Assembly: GCF_010119225.1 (NCBI RefSeq)
Contig: NZ_WNKF01000001.1
Span: 434,001-498,000 of the forward strand
DNA: 64,000 bases
Origin: Cyclobacterium roseum
GTDB lineage: Bacteria > Bacteroidota > Bacteroidia > Cytophagales > Cyclobacteriaceae
Direction of reading: 5' to 3'
This document shows, piece after piece, positions 53,151-60,782 of this stretch. How positions within the stretch are numbered: position 1 is the first letter of the stretch; every line of letters starts with the position of its first letter. A program made the translations under genes and the position numbers. The notes below the pieces were generated by a model. It saw only the letters and a list, made by a program, of their open reading frames with translations. It was not told the origin of the DNA and did no database searches.

Positions 53151-54266
53151 ATGAGCAAAAAAATCCCTGTAATCTTAGCCGCCGTCCTTAAACCTGTAGA
53201 TGATTCCAGAATGTTGTATAAGCTGGGATTTTCAATGCGTGAAACAAATAAATACGACCTAAACATCATAGGTTTTTCTTCAAAAAAAACGCCAAAGATT
53301 AAAAATATCCGATTTATTGAAATTTTTTCGAAATCCAGAACCCACCCGGGTCGGTTGCGGGTACCCTTTTCCTTTCTTTTTCACCTTTTCAACATCCGAC
53401 CCGGCCTGGTAATGATTACTACGTTCGAACTGCTACCGGCGGCGGTGCTGGGCAAATGGTTTTTGGGTTACAAACTCATTTATGATGTACAGGAAAACCA
53501 TAGCAAAAATATTCGCCATAATAACACGCTGCCCCCATTGATCAGCTTCCCTGCCTCCTACCTGGTCCGGCTAATAGAGGCCTTGGCGAGGCCGTTTATA
53601 GATGCCCATTTATTGGCCGAACAGTGCTACCAAAAGGAAATGCCGGGGCTTCGAAACGCCCATATTCTCGAAAACAAAGCACTACTTCCTAAGAAGCTCC
53701 TACCTGCCTTTCGATTGTCAAATCCCCATGGACCTCAGCTTTTACTTACCGGCACCATTACGGAAGTTTATGGCGTATGGGAAGCCATCGCCTGGTTTCG
53801 CAAGCTGCGCAGAACCGTTCCTCTTGCGCAGCTGCACATACTGGGACATTGCCCAATGAAAAGCCTTGCAAAATCCCTTCAAAAAAAGGCGGCAGCTGAT
53901 CCCCATATCCACTTGGAAATTTCGCCGCAGCCCCTACCAAAAATCCAGATAGAAGAATCACTCCGTGCCGCGGACGTTTTGCTATTACCCTATCGCCTGC
54001 TGCCCAGTATTGTGGACAAAATCCCCACCAAATTGTATGAAGGGATTGCCTTGCAGAAGCCCATTCTGATAAGCAAAAATCCCCTGTGGGGCTCCATCTT
54101 AAACAGGTATCCGGCGGGTATGGAGATCAACTTTACCGAGCTGCAGGACCTTCCCGCTACCTGGCAACGGTTTACTTCCCTGACGTTTTACCAGCAAGCC
54201 CCCGGTGAAGAAATCGACTGGCAGGTAGAAAAAAACCGCCTGTTAACACTTTTGGAAAAACTGTAA
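53151..54266 (+). CDS. Glycosyltransferase, GT4-like
   Basis: From ATG 53151 (MSKKIPVILAA) the product has 371 residues; an in-frame TTG at 53133 would add six. The N-terminal half shows a GT-B Rossmann pattern and LIYDVQENHSKNI, which matches YDVHE-like segments of Bacteroidota glycosyltransferases. The C-terminal half has LLLTGTITEVYGV, LAQLHILGHCP, and LRAADVLLLPYR...KIPTKLYEGIALQKPILIS, the donor-binding end of GT4 enzymes. It should transfer a nucleotide-sugar to a glycan or lipid in the cytoplasm. A TAGCTTTG at 53124-53131 fits the -7 box. Confidence 0.8.
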   Translation: MSKKIPVILAAVLKPVDDSRMLYKLGFSMRETNKYDLNIIGFSSKKTPKIKNIRFIEIFSKSRTHPGRLRVPFSFLFHLFNIRPGLVMITTFELLPAAVLGKWFLGYKLIYDVQENHSKNIRHNNTLPPLISFPASYLVRLIEALARPFIDAHLLAEQCYQKEMPGLRNAHILENKALLPKKLLPAFRLSNPHGPQLLLTGTITEVYGVWEAIAWFRKLRRTVPLAQLHILGHCPMKSLAKSLQKKAAADPHIHLEISPQPLPKIQIEESLRAADVLLLPYRLLPSIVDKIPTKLYEGIALQKPILISKNPLWGSILNRYPAGMEINFTELQDLPATWQRFTSLTFYQQAPGEEIDWQVEKNRLLTLLEKL

Positions 54267-54394
54267 AAAAAACCCGAATTGTACTTTTTCAAGATCCCAT
54301 AATACCCCTATTCTTGGGTTATACTCGCGGTACCTATTACATTATATCACTGATTTACAGGTTTTTACAACTTATTATGATCGTCTTAAAATAT

Positions 54395-54414
54395 TTTTTA
54401 GACTGATCTAAAAA
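54395..54414. promoter_or_regulatory. Candidate DtxR-type operator, distal
   Basis: TTTTTAGA-CTGA-TCTAAAAA has perfect 8-bp arms and the 6-4-6 core TTTAGA-N4-TCTAAA, 101 bp upstream of the DtxR-like start. The same core recurs, with one mismatch, at 54474-54489. Confidence 0.6.
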
Positions 54415-54473
54415 TTACAAAACACCGAATCGGTAGTTGTCCACAATCAATTTAGATTCAAATTAAACTTTTT

Positions 54474-54500
54474 TTTAGACCAATCGAAATCTTATATTTG
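54474..54500 (+). promoter_or_regulatory. Proximal operator and -7 box of the DtxR-like gene
   Basis: TTTAGA-CCAA-TCGAAA (54474-54489) repeats the distal operator with one mismatch. It is followed at once by TATATTTG (54493-54500), an exact match to the Bacteroidota -7 consensus TAnnTTTG. The ATG follows 15 bp later, so the transcript would have almost no leader. A repressor on this site would block transcription of the gene. Confidence 0.65.
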
Positions 54501-54515
54501 TCAAAAATTCACCCT

Positions 54516-55187
54516 ATGCAAGTCCTCAGCACCACGGAAGAGAATTACCTGAAATCCATTTACCAGCTATTGAAGGATGGGGGCGAGAAAGTGGGTACCA
54601 ATGAAATCGCAGCATTGACCGGAACCAAAGCCGCCTCCGTTAGTGACATGTTAAAAAAGCTGGCAGAGAAACGACTCCTCTCCTATCAAAAATACCATGG
54701 TGTCAGCCTCACGGAAGAAGGTGCCAAAACAGCCTTGCTCATCTTGCGTCGGTACCGGCTTTGGGAGGTGTTTCTGGTGGAGAAGCTAAAGTTTAACTGG
54801 GATGAAGTAGCGGCCATAGCCGAAGAACTGGAACACGTAAAAGCGCCCCCACTCGTCAGGCGCCTGGATGAATACCTGGGCTTTCCGAAGTTTGACCCGC
54901 ATGGGGATCCCATTCCGGATGAATTTGGAGAATGGTCGCATACTCCCAGAATGATCCTTCAGGAAGTGCCGCCGGGTAGTGCTGGAAAAGTGGTGGCCGT
55001 CACCAATAGTTCGGCGGCTTTTTTGAAATACCTGGATAAGGTAGGGATCTATATAGGAGCCAGGATTGAGGTGCTGGATAAAGTGGAATTTGACGGCTCC
55101 CTGGAATTACGGGTAGACGGGGATAAAACGAGCTTCTTATCCCGGGAGGTAGCGGCCAACCTACAGGTAATCCTGCACCCATCTTAA
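54516..55187 (+). CDS. DtxR/MntR-family metal-responsive regulator
   Basis: From ATG 54516 (MQVLSTTEENYLKSIYQ) the product has 223 residues; an in-frame TTG at 54498 is less natural. It has a winged helix (TNEIAALTGTKAASVSDMLKKLAEKRLLSYQKYHGVSLTEEG), a dimerisation/metal domain (WEVFLVEKLKFNWDEVAAIAEELEHV) and a C-terminal FeoA/SH3-like domain. Two histidines that bind metal in DtxR (H79, H98; H77 in MntR) are Y and A here (RRYRLWE, EVAAIAEE), while the E-x-x-E-H ligands of the other site remain. The palindromes in its promoter point to autoregulation. The metal sensed is uncertain. Confidence 0.88.
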   Translation: MQVLSTTEENYLKSIYQLLKDGGEKVGTNEIAALTGTKAASVSDMLKKLAEKRLLSYQKYHGVSLTEEGAKTALLILRRYRLWEVFLVEKLKFNWDEVAAIAEELEHVKAPPLVRRLDEYLGFPKFDPHGDPIPDEFGEWSHTPRMILQEVPPGSAGKVVAVTNSSAAFLKYLDKVGIYIGARIEVLDKVEFDGSLELRVDGDKTSFLSREVAANLQVILHPS

Positions 55188-55294
55188 AAGCCACGGAACC
55201 TGAAGAATCGTTTTATCGTTTACCCGAAAGATTCACTTCTTGTCTCATATTAGAAGTAGAAATTTTAAAATAGTTAGAAAAATAATAAACAGCA

Positions 55295-55747
55295 ATGAAA
55301 AAAGTTTTGGGAATGCTGGTAATGGGGCTTTTGATCAGCAGTCAATTGCAAGCCCAGGAGAAGGAAATTACCTGGTATAGTTTTGAGGAGGTCATCGATA
55401 AGGTAGAAGCAGATCCCAAAATGATCCTGATAGACGTGTATACCGACTGGTGCGGCTGGTGCAAGAAAATGGACAAAGACACCTTTACAGATAAAGACGT
55501 GATCGCTTACGTAAATGAGAATTTTTATGCGGTAAAACTCAATGCCGAGGACAGCAAGAAAAAATTTGACTTTCGGGGCAAGGAATACTCGGAACAAGGA
55601 ATGGCCCGTGCCATGCGGGTGCAGTCCTATCCTAATTTCGTCATTATGGATGCTGCCATGGAAAACATTACCCAATTGCCAGGGTACCGGGAAGCCAAGC
55701 CTTTTGTCAATTCACTGGTGGCACTATTGGAAAACTTCAAGCATTAA
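55295..55747 (+). CDS. Secreted thioredoxin-fold protein
   Basis: A 150-residue protein with a signal peptide (VLGMLVMGLLISSQLQAQ). A thioredoxin-like domain carries the redox motif C53-G-W-C56 in DVYTDWCGWCKKMDKDTF and the cis-proline segment VQSYPNFVIMD. It resembles the DUF255/thioredoxin_7 group (TDWCGWCKKM) that reduces or oxidises disulfides in the periplasm. Its stop codon directly abuts the ATG of mnmE, so the two are cotranscribed. Confidence 0.9.
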   Translation: MKKVLGMLVMGLLISSQLQAQEKEITWYSFEEVIDKVEADPKMILIDVYTDWCGWCKKMDKDTFTDKDVIAYVNENFYAVKLNAEDSKKKFDFRGKEYSEQGMARAMRVQSYPNFVIMDAAMENITQLPGYREAKPFVNSLVALLENFKH

Positions 55748-57130
55748 ATGGCCGCTCCAATCAGCCGAATCGATGATACCATCGTGGCACTGGCGACACC
55801 CCAGGGCGTAGGTGCCATCGCCGTCATCCGCCTCTCCGGTACCGAAGCCATACAGATATGCAACCGGGTATTTTTTGGAAAAAACCTGGAAGAACAAGCC
55901 AGCCATACCATCCACTTCGGTACCCTTCGCGATGGGGATAAAGTGATCGATGAAGTACTGGTATCCGTATTCATTTCGCCCCGCTCCTTTACCAAAGAAA
56001 ATGTCGTGGAAATTTCCACCCATGGCTCCTCTTACATTATCAACCAGGTCCTTCGCCTACTGATCCGTCAGGGTGCCCGGCCGGCAGAACCAGGAGAGTT
56101 TACCCAACGGGCCTTTTTAAACGGGCAGTTCGATCTGGCCCAGGCGGAGGCCGTCGCCGATCTGATCCATTCCGATTCGGAGGCTTCTCATCAAGCCGCC
56201 CTGCATCAAATGCGGGGAGGTTTTAGCCAGGAAATTCGCGAATTGCGTGAAAAGTTAATTCATTTTGCCTCCATGATCGAACTGGAGTTAGATTTTACGG
56301 AAGAAGACGTGGAATTTGCCAGCAGGGATGATTTGCGGGTATTGGTTGAAAAGCTGTTGCGGGTCGTGGAAAACCTAATCAGCAGCTTTGACTTGGGCAA
56401 TGTGATTAAAAACGGGGTGCCCACGGTTATTGCCGGCAAACCCAATGCAGGCAAGTCCACCCTACTCAATGCCCTGCTGAATGAAGAAAGAGCCATTGTC
56501 TCCGATATTGCCGGCACCACCCGGGATTTGATCGAGGACGAAATCAATATTGGCGGGGTGATGTTTCGATTTATTGATACCGCCGGACTTCGCGAGACCA
56601 CCGATACCATCGAAGCGATGGGCGTAAACCGCACGCGGGAAAAAATGAAATCCGCCTCCCTGATTCTCTACTTATTTGATTTAGGGGATACCAATATGGT
56701 GGAAATCAACCGGGACGTAAACCAACTGGAAAATATAGGCGTGCCCTTTATTAAAGTAGCTAATAAACTGGATAAGGCTAATAGTCAATTTATAAGTGCA
56801 TTAAAAGAAAAACACCCGGATACTGTTTTTATCGCCGCCGGCAAAAAAGAAAACCTCGACGAGCTAAAGGTTAAAGTCCTGGAACTGGTTAATCTGGATA
56901 AATTCCGAACTGGCAACACGGTAGTCACCAATATCCGGCACTTCGATTCCCTGACCCGGACCCGGGAATCACTGTTGGATGTGTTGGGTGGATTGGATCA
57001 GGAAGTGACCAACGACTTTCTGGCCATGGATATCCGCCGCTCCCTGCACTACCTGGGTGAGATCACGGGAGAGATTACCACGGATGATTTGTTGGCGAAT
57101 ATTTTTAGTAAGTTTTGTATCGGAAAGTAA
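55748..57130 (+). CDS. mnmE: tRNA uridine-5-carboxymethylaminomethyl modification GTPase
   Basis: A 460-residue GTPase which, with MnmG, modifies U34 in the anticodon of several tRNAs. Domains: an N-terminal formyl-THF-binding TrmE domain (IVALATPQGVGAIAVIRLSG), a helical domain with the inserted G domain (G1 GKPNAGKSTLLNALL, G2/G3 AGTTRDLIEDEI and DTAGLRET, G4 NKLD), and the invariant C-terminal CIGK. The length is standard. It is followed by a terminator hairpin and then by an integrative element. Confidence 0.98.
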   Translation: MAAPISRIDDTIVALATPQGVGAIAVIRLSGTEAIQICNRVFFGKNLEEQASHTIHFGTLRDGDKVIDEVLVSVFISPRSFTKENVVEISTHGSSYIINQVLRLLIRQGARPAEPGEFTQRAFLNGQFDLAQAEAVADLIHSDSEASHQAALHQMRGGFSQEIRELREKLIHFASMIELELDFTEEDVEFASRDDLRVLVEKLLRVVENLISSFDLGNVIKNGVPTVIAGKPNAGKSTLLNALLNEERAIVSDIAGTTRDLIEDEINIGGVMFRFIDTAGLRETTDTIEAMGVNRTREKMKSASLILYLFDLGDTNMVEINRDVNQLENIGVPFIKVANKLDKANSQFISALKEKHPDTVFIAAGKKENLDELKVKVLELVNLDKFRTGNTVVTNIRHFDSLTRTRESLLDVLGGLDQEVTNDFLAMDIRRSLHYLGEITGEITTDDLLANIFSKFCIGK

Positions 57131-57176
57131 CCACCACAAACAAAACAAAATAGAAACTAGCATAAACCATTGAATT

Positions 57177-57200
57177 AGCCCTTTTTAAGGGCTTTTTTTA
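57177..57200 (+). terminator. mnmE terminator
   Basis: AGCCCTT-TTT-AAGGGCT (57177-57193) forms a 7-bp stem followed by a T tract, 47 bp after the mnmE stop. Confidence 0.75.
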
Positions 57201-57243
57201 TGTTTTTACCTAACTGTTTTATTTGTCTTATTTTGCGTTATTA

Positions 57244-57304
57244 GGTACAAATTTGTACCTTTATTGTACCTGAAAGGTTGAGGTACAAATCTCAACCCTT
57301 TTTT
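57244..57304. promoter_or_regulatory. Palindrome and hairpin cluster before the element's first gene
   Basis: GGTACAAATTTGTACC (57244-57259) is a perfect 16-bp palindrome. The half-site recurs inverted in ATTGTACC (57263-57270) and directly as GGTACAAAT (57282-57290). The latter sits in the loop of a hairpin GGTTGAG...CTCAACC (57276-57297) followed by a T tract. This could be a repressor operator, a terminator or recombination-directionality sites of the integrase system. Confidence 0.6.
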
Positions 57305-57374
57305 GGCGAAATGATGGCACTTAATTACACCTATTTAGTCTTAAAGACATCTAAATACATTTAATGACACTTAA

Positions 57375-57737
57375 ATGAGTTCAAAAATTTACATTCAACG
57401 GATTTGTGAGCATTGTAACAGGGAGTTTACAGCCCGTACCACAGTTACAAAGTATTGTTCCAATGATTGTGCGAAACGCGCCTATAAGGCCCGCAAAAGG
57501 GCTGAAAAGGTACAAAAATCCAATACTGAAACAGAACGGATTATAAGCCAACCAATACAGGATTTGAAAGCAAAAGAATTTTTGACCGTTAAGGAGGTTT
57601 CAAAATTACTAGGTTGCTCAATCCGTACAACCTACCGGCTTATAGATACCGGAAAGCTAAAAAGCGTGAATTTATCTGAAAGGCTGACAAGGGTAAACCG
57701 ATCAGAGTTAAATAAAGTAATGGATCAACAAAATTAA
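57375..57737 (+). CDS. Zinc-finger plus excisionase-like HTH protein
   Basis: A 120-residue protein: an N-terminal zinc finger (C-x2-C in RICEHCNREF and C-x3-C in KYCSNDCAKRAYKARKRA), then a MerR/excisionase-type helix-turn-helix (FLTVKEVSKLLGCSIRTTYRLIDTGKLKSVNL, residues about 72-104). Proteins of this build sit directly upstream of tyrosine integrases in Bacteroidota elements and probably act as regulators or recombination-directionality factors. The integrase starts 38 bp downstream. It is preceded by the palindrome cluster. Confidence 0.8.
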   Translation: MSSKIYIQRICEHCNREFTARTTVTKYCSNDCAKRAYKARKRAEKVQKSNTETERIISQPIQDLKAKEFLTVKEVSKLLGCSIRTTYRLIDTGKLKSVNLSERLTRVNRSELNKVMDQQN

Positions 57738-57775
57738 TTTATCCCTTCCTTTCAATACCCCAAGCATAAAAGACA

Positions 57776-58918
57776 ATGGCAACTAAAGTAACATTACGCA
57801 AAAAGAAAATAAGCAAGGGACGGCAAAGTCTGTATTTGGACTTTTATCCACCCATACCCCACCCCGACACCGGACAACCAACCCGCAGGGAATTTTTAGG
57901 TATGTACCTATTTGAAAAAGCCAAAACGCCAATTGACAAACAGCACAATACAGAAAATCTGAAAATAGCTGAAAGCATACGGCAAAAACGGGAAAACTTT
58001 TTGAATAAGCCCGAAATATACAGCCAATACGAAAAAGAGCAACTACGGGTAAAAGAATTGGGCGAACAATGCTTTGTTGCCTATTTCCGGAAATTAGCGA
58101 ACAAGCGAAAAGCTTCCAACCATGACAATTGGATTTCAGCCCTGAATTACCTGGAAAAATTCACCGGTGGAAAGTGGAGGTTTGCCGACCTTAACGAAAA
58201 ATTCCTGGAAGACTTTAAAGAATACCTACTGACCACCAAAAGCAATAGAAGCGACAAAGTAACCCTTTCCAGAAATTCAGCGGTTTCCTACTTCAATAAG
58301 GTAAAAGCAGCCTTAAAGCAAGCCTTTAAAGACGACATACTACAAACAGACCTCAACGCCAAAATACAGCCCATTAAAGCAGCGGAAACCAGACGGGAAT
58401 ACCTGACCATTGAGGAACTAAACACATTGGTAAAAACACCGTGCAGCAATAATTTATTGAAACGTGCGGCCCTTTTTTCAGCCCTAACCGGATTGCGTTT
58501 TTCAGATATTCAAAAAATGGTTTGGGGGGAACTGGAATACATTGAGGGCCAAGGGTATTTTCTGAATTTCAGCCAAAAGAAAACCAGTGGTATTGAGTAT
58601 TACCCTATTTCCGACCAGGCTTTCAGTTTTTGCGGTACCCGGGGCGAATCCGGAGCCAAAGTATTTGAAGGATTGAAGTATTCGGCCTACCATAACAAAC
58701 ACCTGTTTCAATGGATTGGAGCAGCTGGAATTTCAAAGGATATAACCTTTCATTGTTTCCGGCATACCTTCGCCACCCTTCAACTGTTCAATGGTACAGA
58801 TATTTACACCATTTCCAAAATGTTAGGACATAAAGACCTGAAAACAACCCAGATATACGCTAAGATTGTAGACGATACCAAACGCAAAGCAGCGGATAAA
58901 ATTAAATTGGATTTTTAA
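57776..58918 (+). CDS. Tyrosine recombinase / integrase
   Basis: A 380-residue integrase of the Bacteroidota phage_integrase/Arm-DNA-bind group. The catalytic residues are all visible: R241 (LTGLRFSDI), H326 and R329 (HCFRHTF), H352 (LGHKD) and the nucleophile Y361 (TQIYAKI). The N-terminal Arm-binding region and the SAM-like core-binding domain (about 90-190) precede the catalytic domain. It integrates and excises the element; the attachment site is probably in or just after mnmE, but this cannot be proven here. Confidence 0.95.
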   Translation: MATKVTLRKKKISKGRQSLYLDFYPPIPHPDTGQPTRREFLGMYLFEKAKTPIDKQHNTENLKIAESIRQKRENFLNKPEIYSQYEKEQLRVKELGEQCFVAYFRKLANKRKASNHDNWISALNYLEKFTGGKWRFADLNEKFLEDFKEYLLTTKSNRSDKVTLSRNSAVSYFNKVKAALKQAFKDDILQTDLNAKIQPIKAAETRREYLTIEELNTLVKTPCSNNLLKRAALFSALTGLRFSDIQKMVWGELEYIEGQGYFLNFSQKKTSGIEYYPISDQAFSFCGTRGESGAKVFEGLKYSAYHNKHLFQWIGAAGISKDITFHCFRHTFATLQLFNGTDIYTISKMLGHKDLKTTQIYAKIVDDTKRKAADKIKLDF

Positions 58919-58940
58919 CTACTAAAAGCATAAAAGACAA

Positions 58941-60044
58941 ATGATAACACCGAAAATAATAGCCCTGTTTCAATTTATTGATTACTTACATGCTAATATT
59001 GAAAATTTTAGAAAGTATGATAGGGTCTTAGACGAACTATATTTACTTGGTTACGAAAGAAAACTGGTAAGCCCTCAAAAGAATTTTAAAGACAAATTAA
59101 AATATGACGAGTTACAGGAACAAATTAAAGGCAAATTCAAAGTAATTAAGGATAACATTTTGCAACCCATACTATCCAAAGCTATTGAATTAAATATTTG
59201 CGACCCGAATAAAACTGAAACCCTTTGGAATTGGAACAGTACCGAAATAAACAAACTTAAAAAGAATTTTAGCAAAGACGATTTACCAGAAATTTTAATC
59301 CACAAAAACAGATATTTGGAATACAGGAAAAAGACTAAAGGCGAAGCATTTTTTGGGTTAGGTTTTTTCTTTGACGATTTGGACGAATTATTAAAGAGTT
59401 TATTCGATTTTTTTAAAGAAACAGAACATAATGAATTTGAACCTTTTGAGACAAAAACTATACAGGTAAGTGATATTAGCGAAGCGGTTAAATTGTTTCA
59501 GTCAGGACTCAAAAAATTTACATTACCAATCAGTTTTTTGAACCCCTCCACAATTCAGCAACACCCCAATATTGAATCGTTGTCACCTCAACCGATTGTT
59601 AAGCAAAAACCTGAACTGAATGGAAAACTAATTACATTCAAAAACAGCGACACAATTGACAAAATACATACTGAACTAAAAGGGTATTTCCCGAATAAAG
59701 AAGCCGAATTATTGAAAGCCTTACAAGGCGAACAGTTAAGCGAAATACTTTTATTTCCTCATAACCAAAACAAGTTTGTTGAGGTCTTTAAAAGGTTGAA
59801 GTATAACGGATTTTTAATAAGTACCCCAAAAGAAATTAACACTTGGATATGTTCAAATTTTGCTTACGTTAGGAAATTGGGCGACAAAAAGGAGGTAAAA
59901 AACTTTAATGAAAGCACCATTAAAACCCATTTAACCAATTCAGCTAAGGAAAGAGAAGCTGAACCAACACCCAAAGAAAGGATTTGCACACCCAATTGGC
60001 TACCACATTATTGGAGTAGCGAACTAAAAAACAAACAAAACTAA
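58941..60044 (+). CDS. Element protein of unknown function (RteC-like C-terminus)
   Basis: A 367-residue protein, very AT-rich. The N-terminal half is helical and Lys/Leu/Glu-rich, without recognised domains. The C-terminal part (INTWICSNFAYVRKLGDKKEVKNFNESTIKTHLTNSAKEREAEPTPKERI) resembles the end of RteC-type regulatory proteins and other Bacteroidota mobile-element proteins, where WI...F and FNxSTI-like phrases recur. No catalytic motif is seen. It lies 22 bp after the integrase gene and is probably cotranscribed with it. The function is unknown. Confidence 0.65.
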   Translation: MITPKIIALFQFIDYLHANIENFRKYDRVLDELYLLGYERKLVSPQKNFKDKLKYDELQEQIKGKFKVIKDNILQPILSKAIELNICDPNKTETLWNWNSTEINKLKKNFSKDDLPEILIHKNRYLEYRKKTKGEAFFGLGFFFDDLDELLKSLFDFFKETEHNEFEPFETKTIQVSDISEAVKLFQSGLKKFTLPISFLNPSTIQQHPNIESLSPQPIVKQKPELNGKLITFKNSDTIDKIHTELKGYFPNKEAELLKALQGEQLSEILLFPHNQNKFVEVFKRLKYNGFLISTPKEINTWICSNFAYVRKLGDKKEVKNFNESTIKTHLTNSAKEREAEPTPKERICTPNWLPHYWSSELKNKQN

Positions 60045-60146
60045 AAATTCAATACCACTAATTACCCCCTAAACCTATTTGGGTATTGATAGGGGTATTT
60101 TTTGCTCTGTTCATTTGCTGCATTAATAATCTAAAAATGTAGTAAA

Positions 60147-60482
60147 ATGAATAATCCATTTGAAGAAATTGAAGCAAGGTTAAGCAGTATTGAAAACTTA
60201 ATACTTGACATTAAACACAAATCCCAACCGGTTGCCCCCGCCGATCAACCCGAACAGCTTTTATCCATTCAGGAAGCTTCACAATTTCTAAACCTTAAAG
60301 TACCTACCATTTACAGCAAGGTAAGTAAAGGCGAATTGCCCGTAATGAAGAGAAGCAAACGACTGTACTTTTCCCGTGCTGAATTATTGGGATACCTTAA
60401 AGAGGGGCGTAAAAAATCAAACGCTGAAATTGAGCAGGAAGCAGAAAGTTTCCTAAAAAAGAAAGGGGGTAAAAATGAATAA
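60147..60482 (+). CDS. Excisionase-family HTH protein
   Basis: A 111-residue protein: a short coiled-coil N-terminus (FEEIEARLSSIENLILDIKH), then an HTH_17/MerR-like helix-turn-helix (LLSIQEASQFLNLKVPTIYSKVSKGELPVMKRSKRLYFSRAELLGYLKEG). This is the standard 'helix-turn-helix domain' gene of Bacteroidota integrative elements, usually encoded just before the replication/primase genes. The last codons overlap the start of the next small gene by 8 bp. It probably binds element DNA as regulator or excision factor. Confidence 0.85.
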   Translation: MNNPFEEIEARLSSIENLILDIKHKSQPVAPADQPEQLLSIQEASQFLNLKVPTIYSKVSKGELPVMKRSKRLYFSRAELLGYLKEGRKKSNAEIEQEAESFLKKKGGKNE

Positions 60483-60780
60483 GCCATTGAATACCCCCTT
60501 GAATTATTTGCATAAAAGACGAAGTAAAAGTAAGTATTTTAAAAACCAACTAAAAACCATATTTCAGTATTTACAGGAACATATTGCCACAGCTTCAATG
60601 GTTTCGGATGCAACGGGAATACCTCAAAAGAATATTTGCCGGTACAAACGTGATTTAGAAAAAGCGGGGCGACTTTGGGAAATTACTAAAAAGAAGTGCA
60701 AGCAAACAGGCTTTAAAGCTTGGTATTTAAGCACTAACCCTCAAAACGCTCCACATAACAACCAGTTAAACCTTTTCTAA
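60475..60780 (+). CDS. Small winged-helix-like element protein
   Basis: A 101-residue basic protein with a winged-helix-like core: LKTIFQYLQEHIATASMVSDATGIPQKNICRYKRDLEKAGRLWEITKKKCKQTGFKAWYLST. The recognition-helix region (IPQKNICRYKRDLEKAG) suggests DNA binding. It ends LNLF, which is common in this small-gene class. The start overlaps the previous HTH gene by 8 bp and the stop is 2 bp before the DUF3987 gene, so it belongs to one transcript with them. No named family. Confidence 0.65.
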   Translation: MNKPLNTPLNYLHKRRSKSKYFKNQLKTIFQYLQEHIATASMVSDATGIPQKNICRYKRDLEKAGRLWEITKKKCKQTGFKAWYLSTNPQNAPHNNQLNLF

Positions 60781-60782
60781 AT

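Noticed and set aside
57131-57375. tRNA gene as integration target
   Set aside because: No cloverleaf or tRNA sequence is visible before the integrase; mnmE is the only conserved neighbour.
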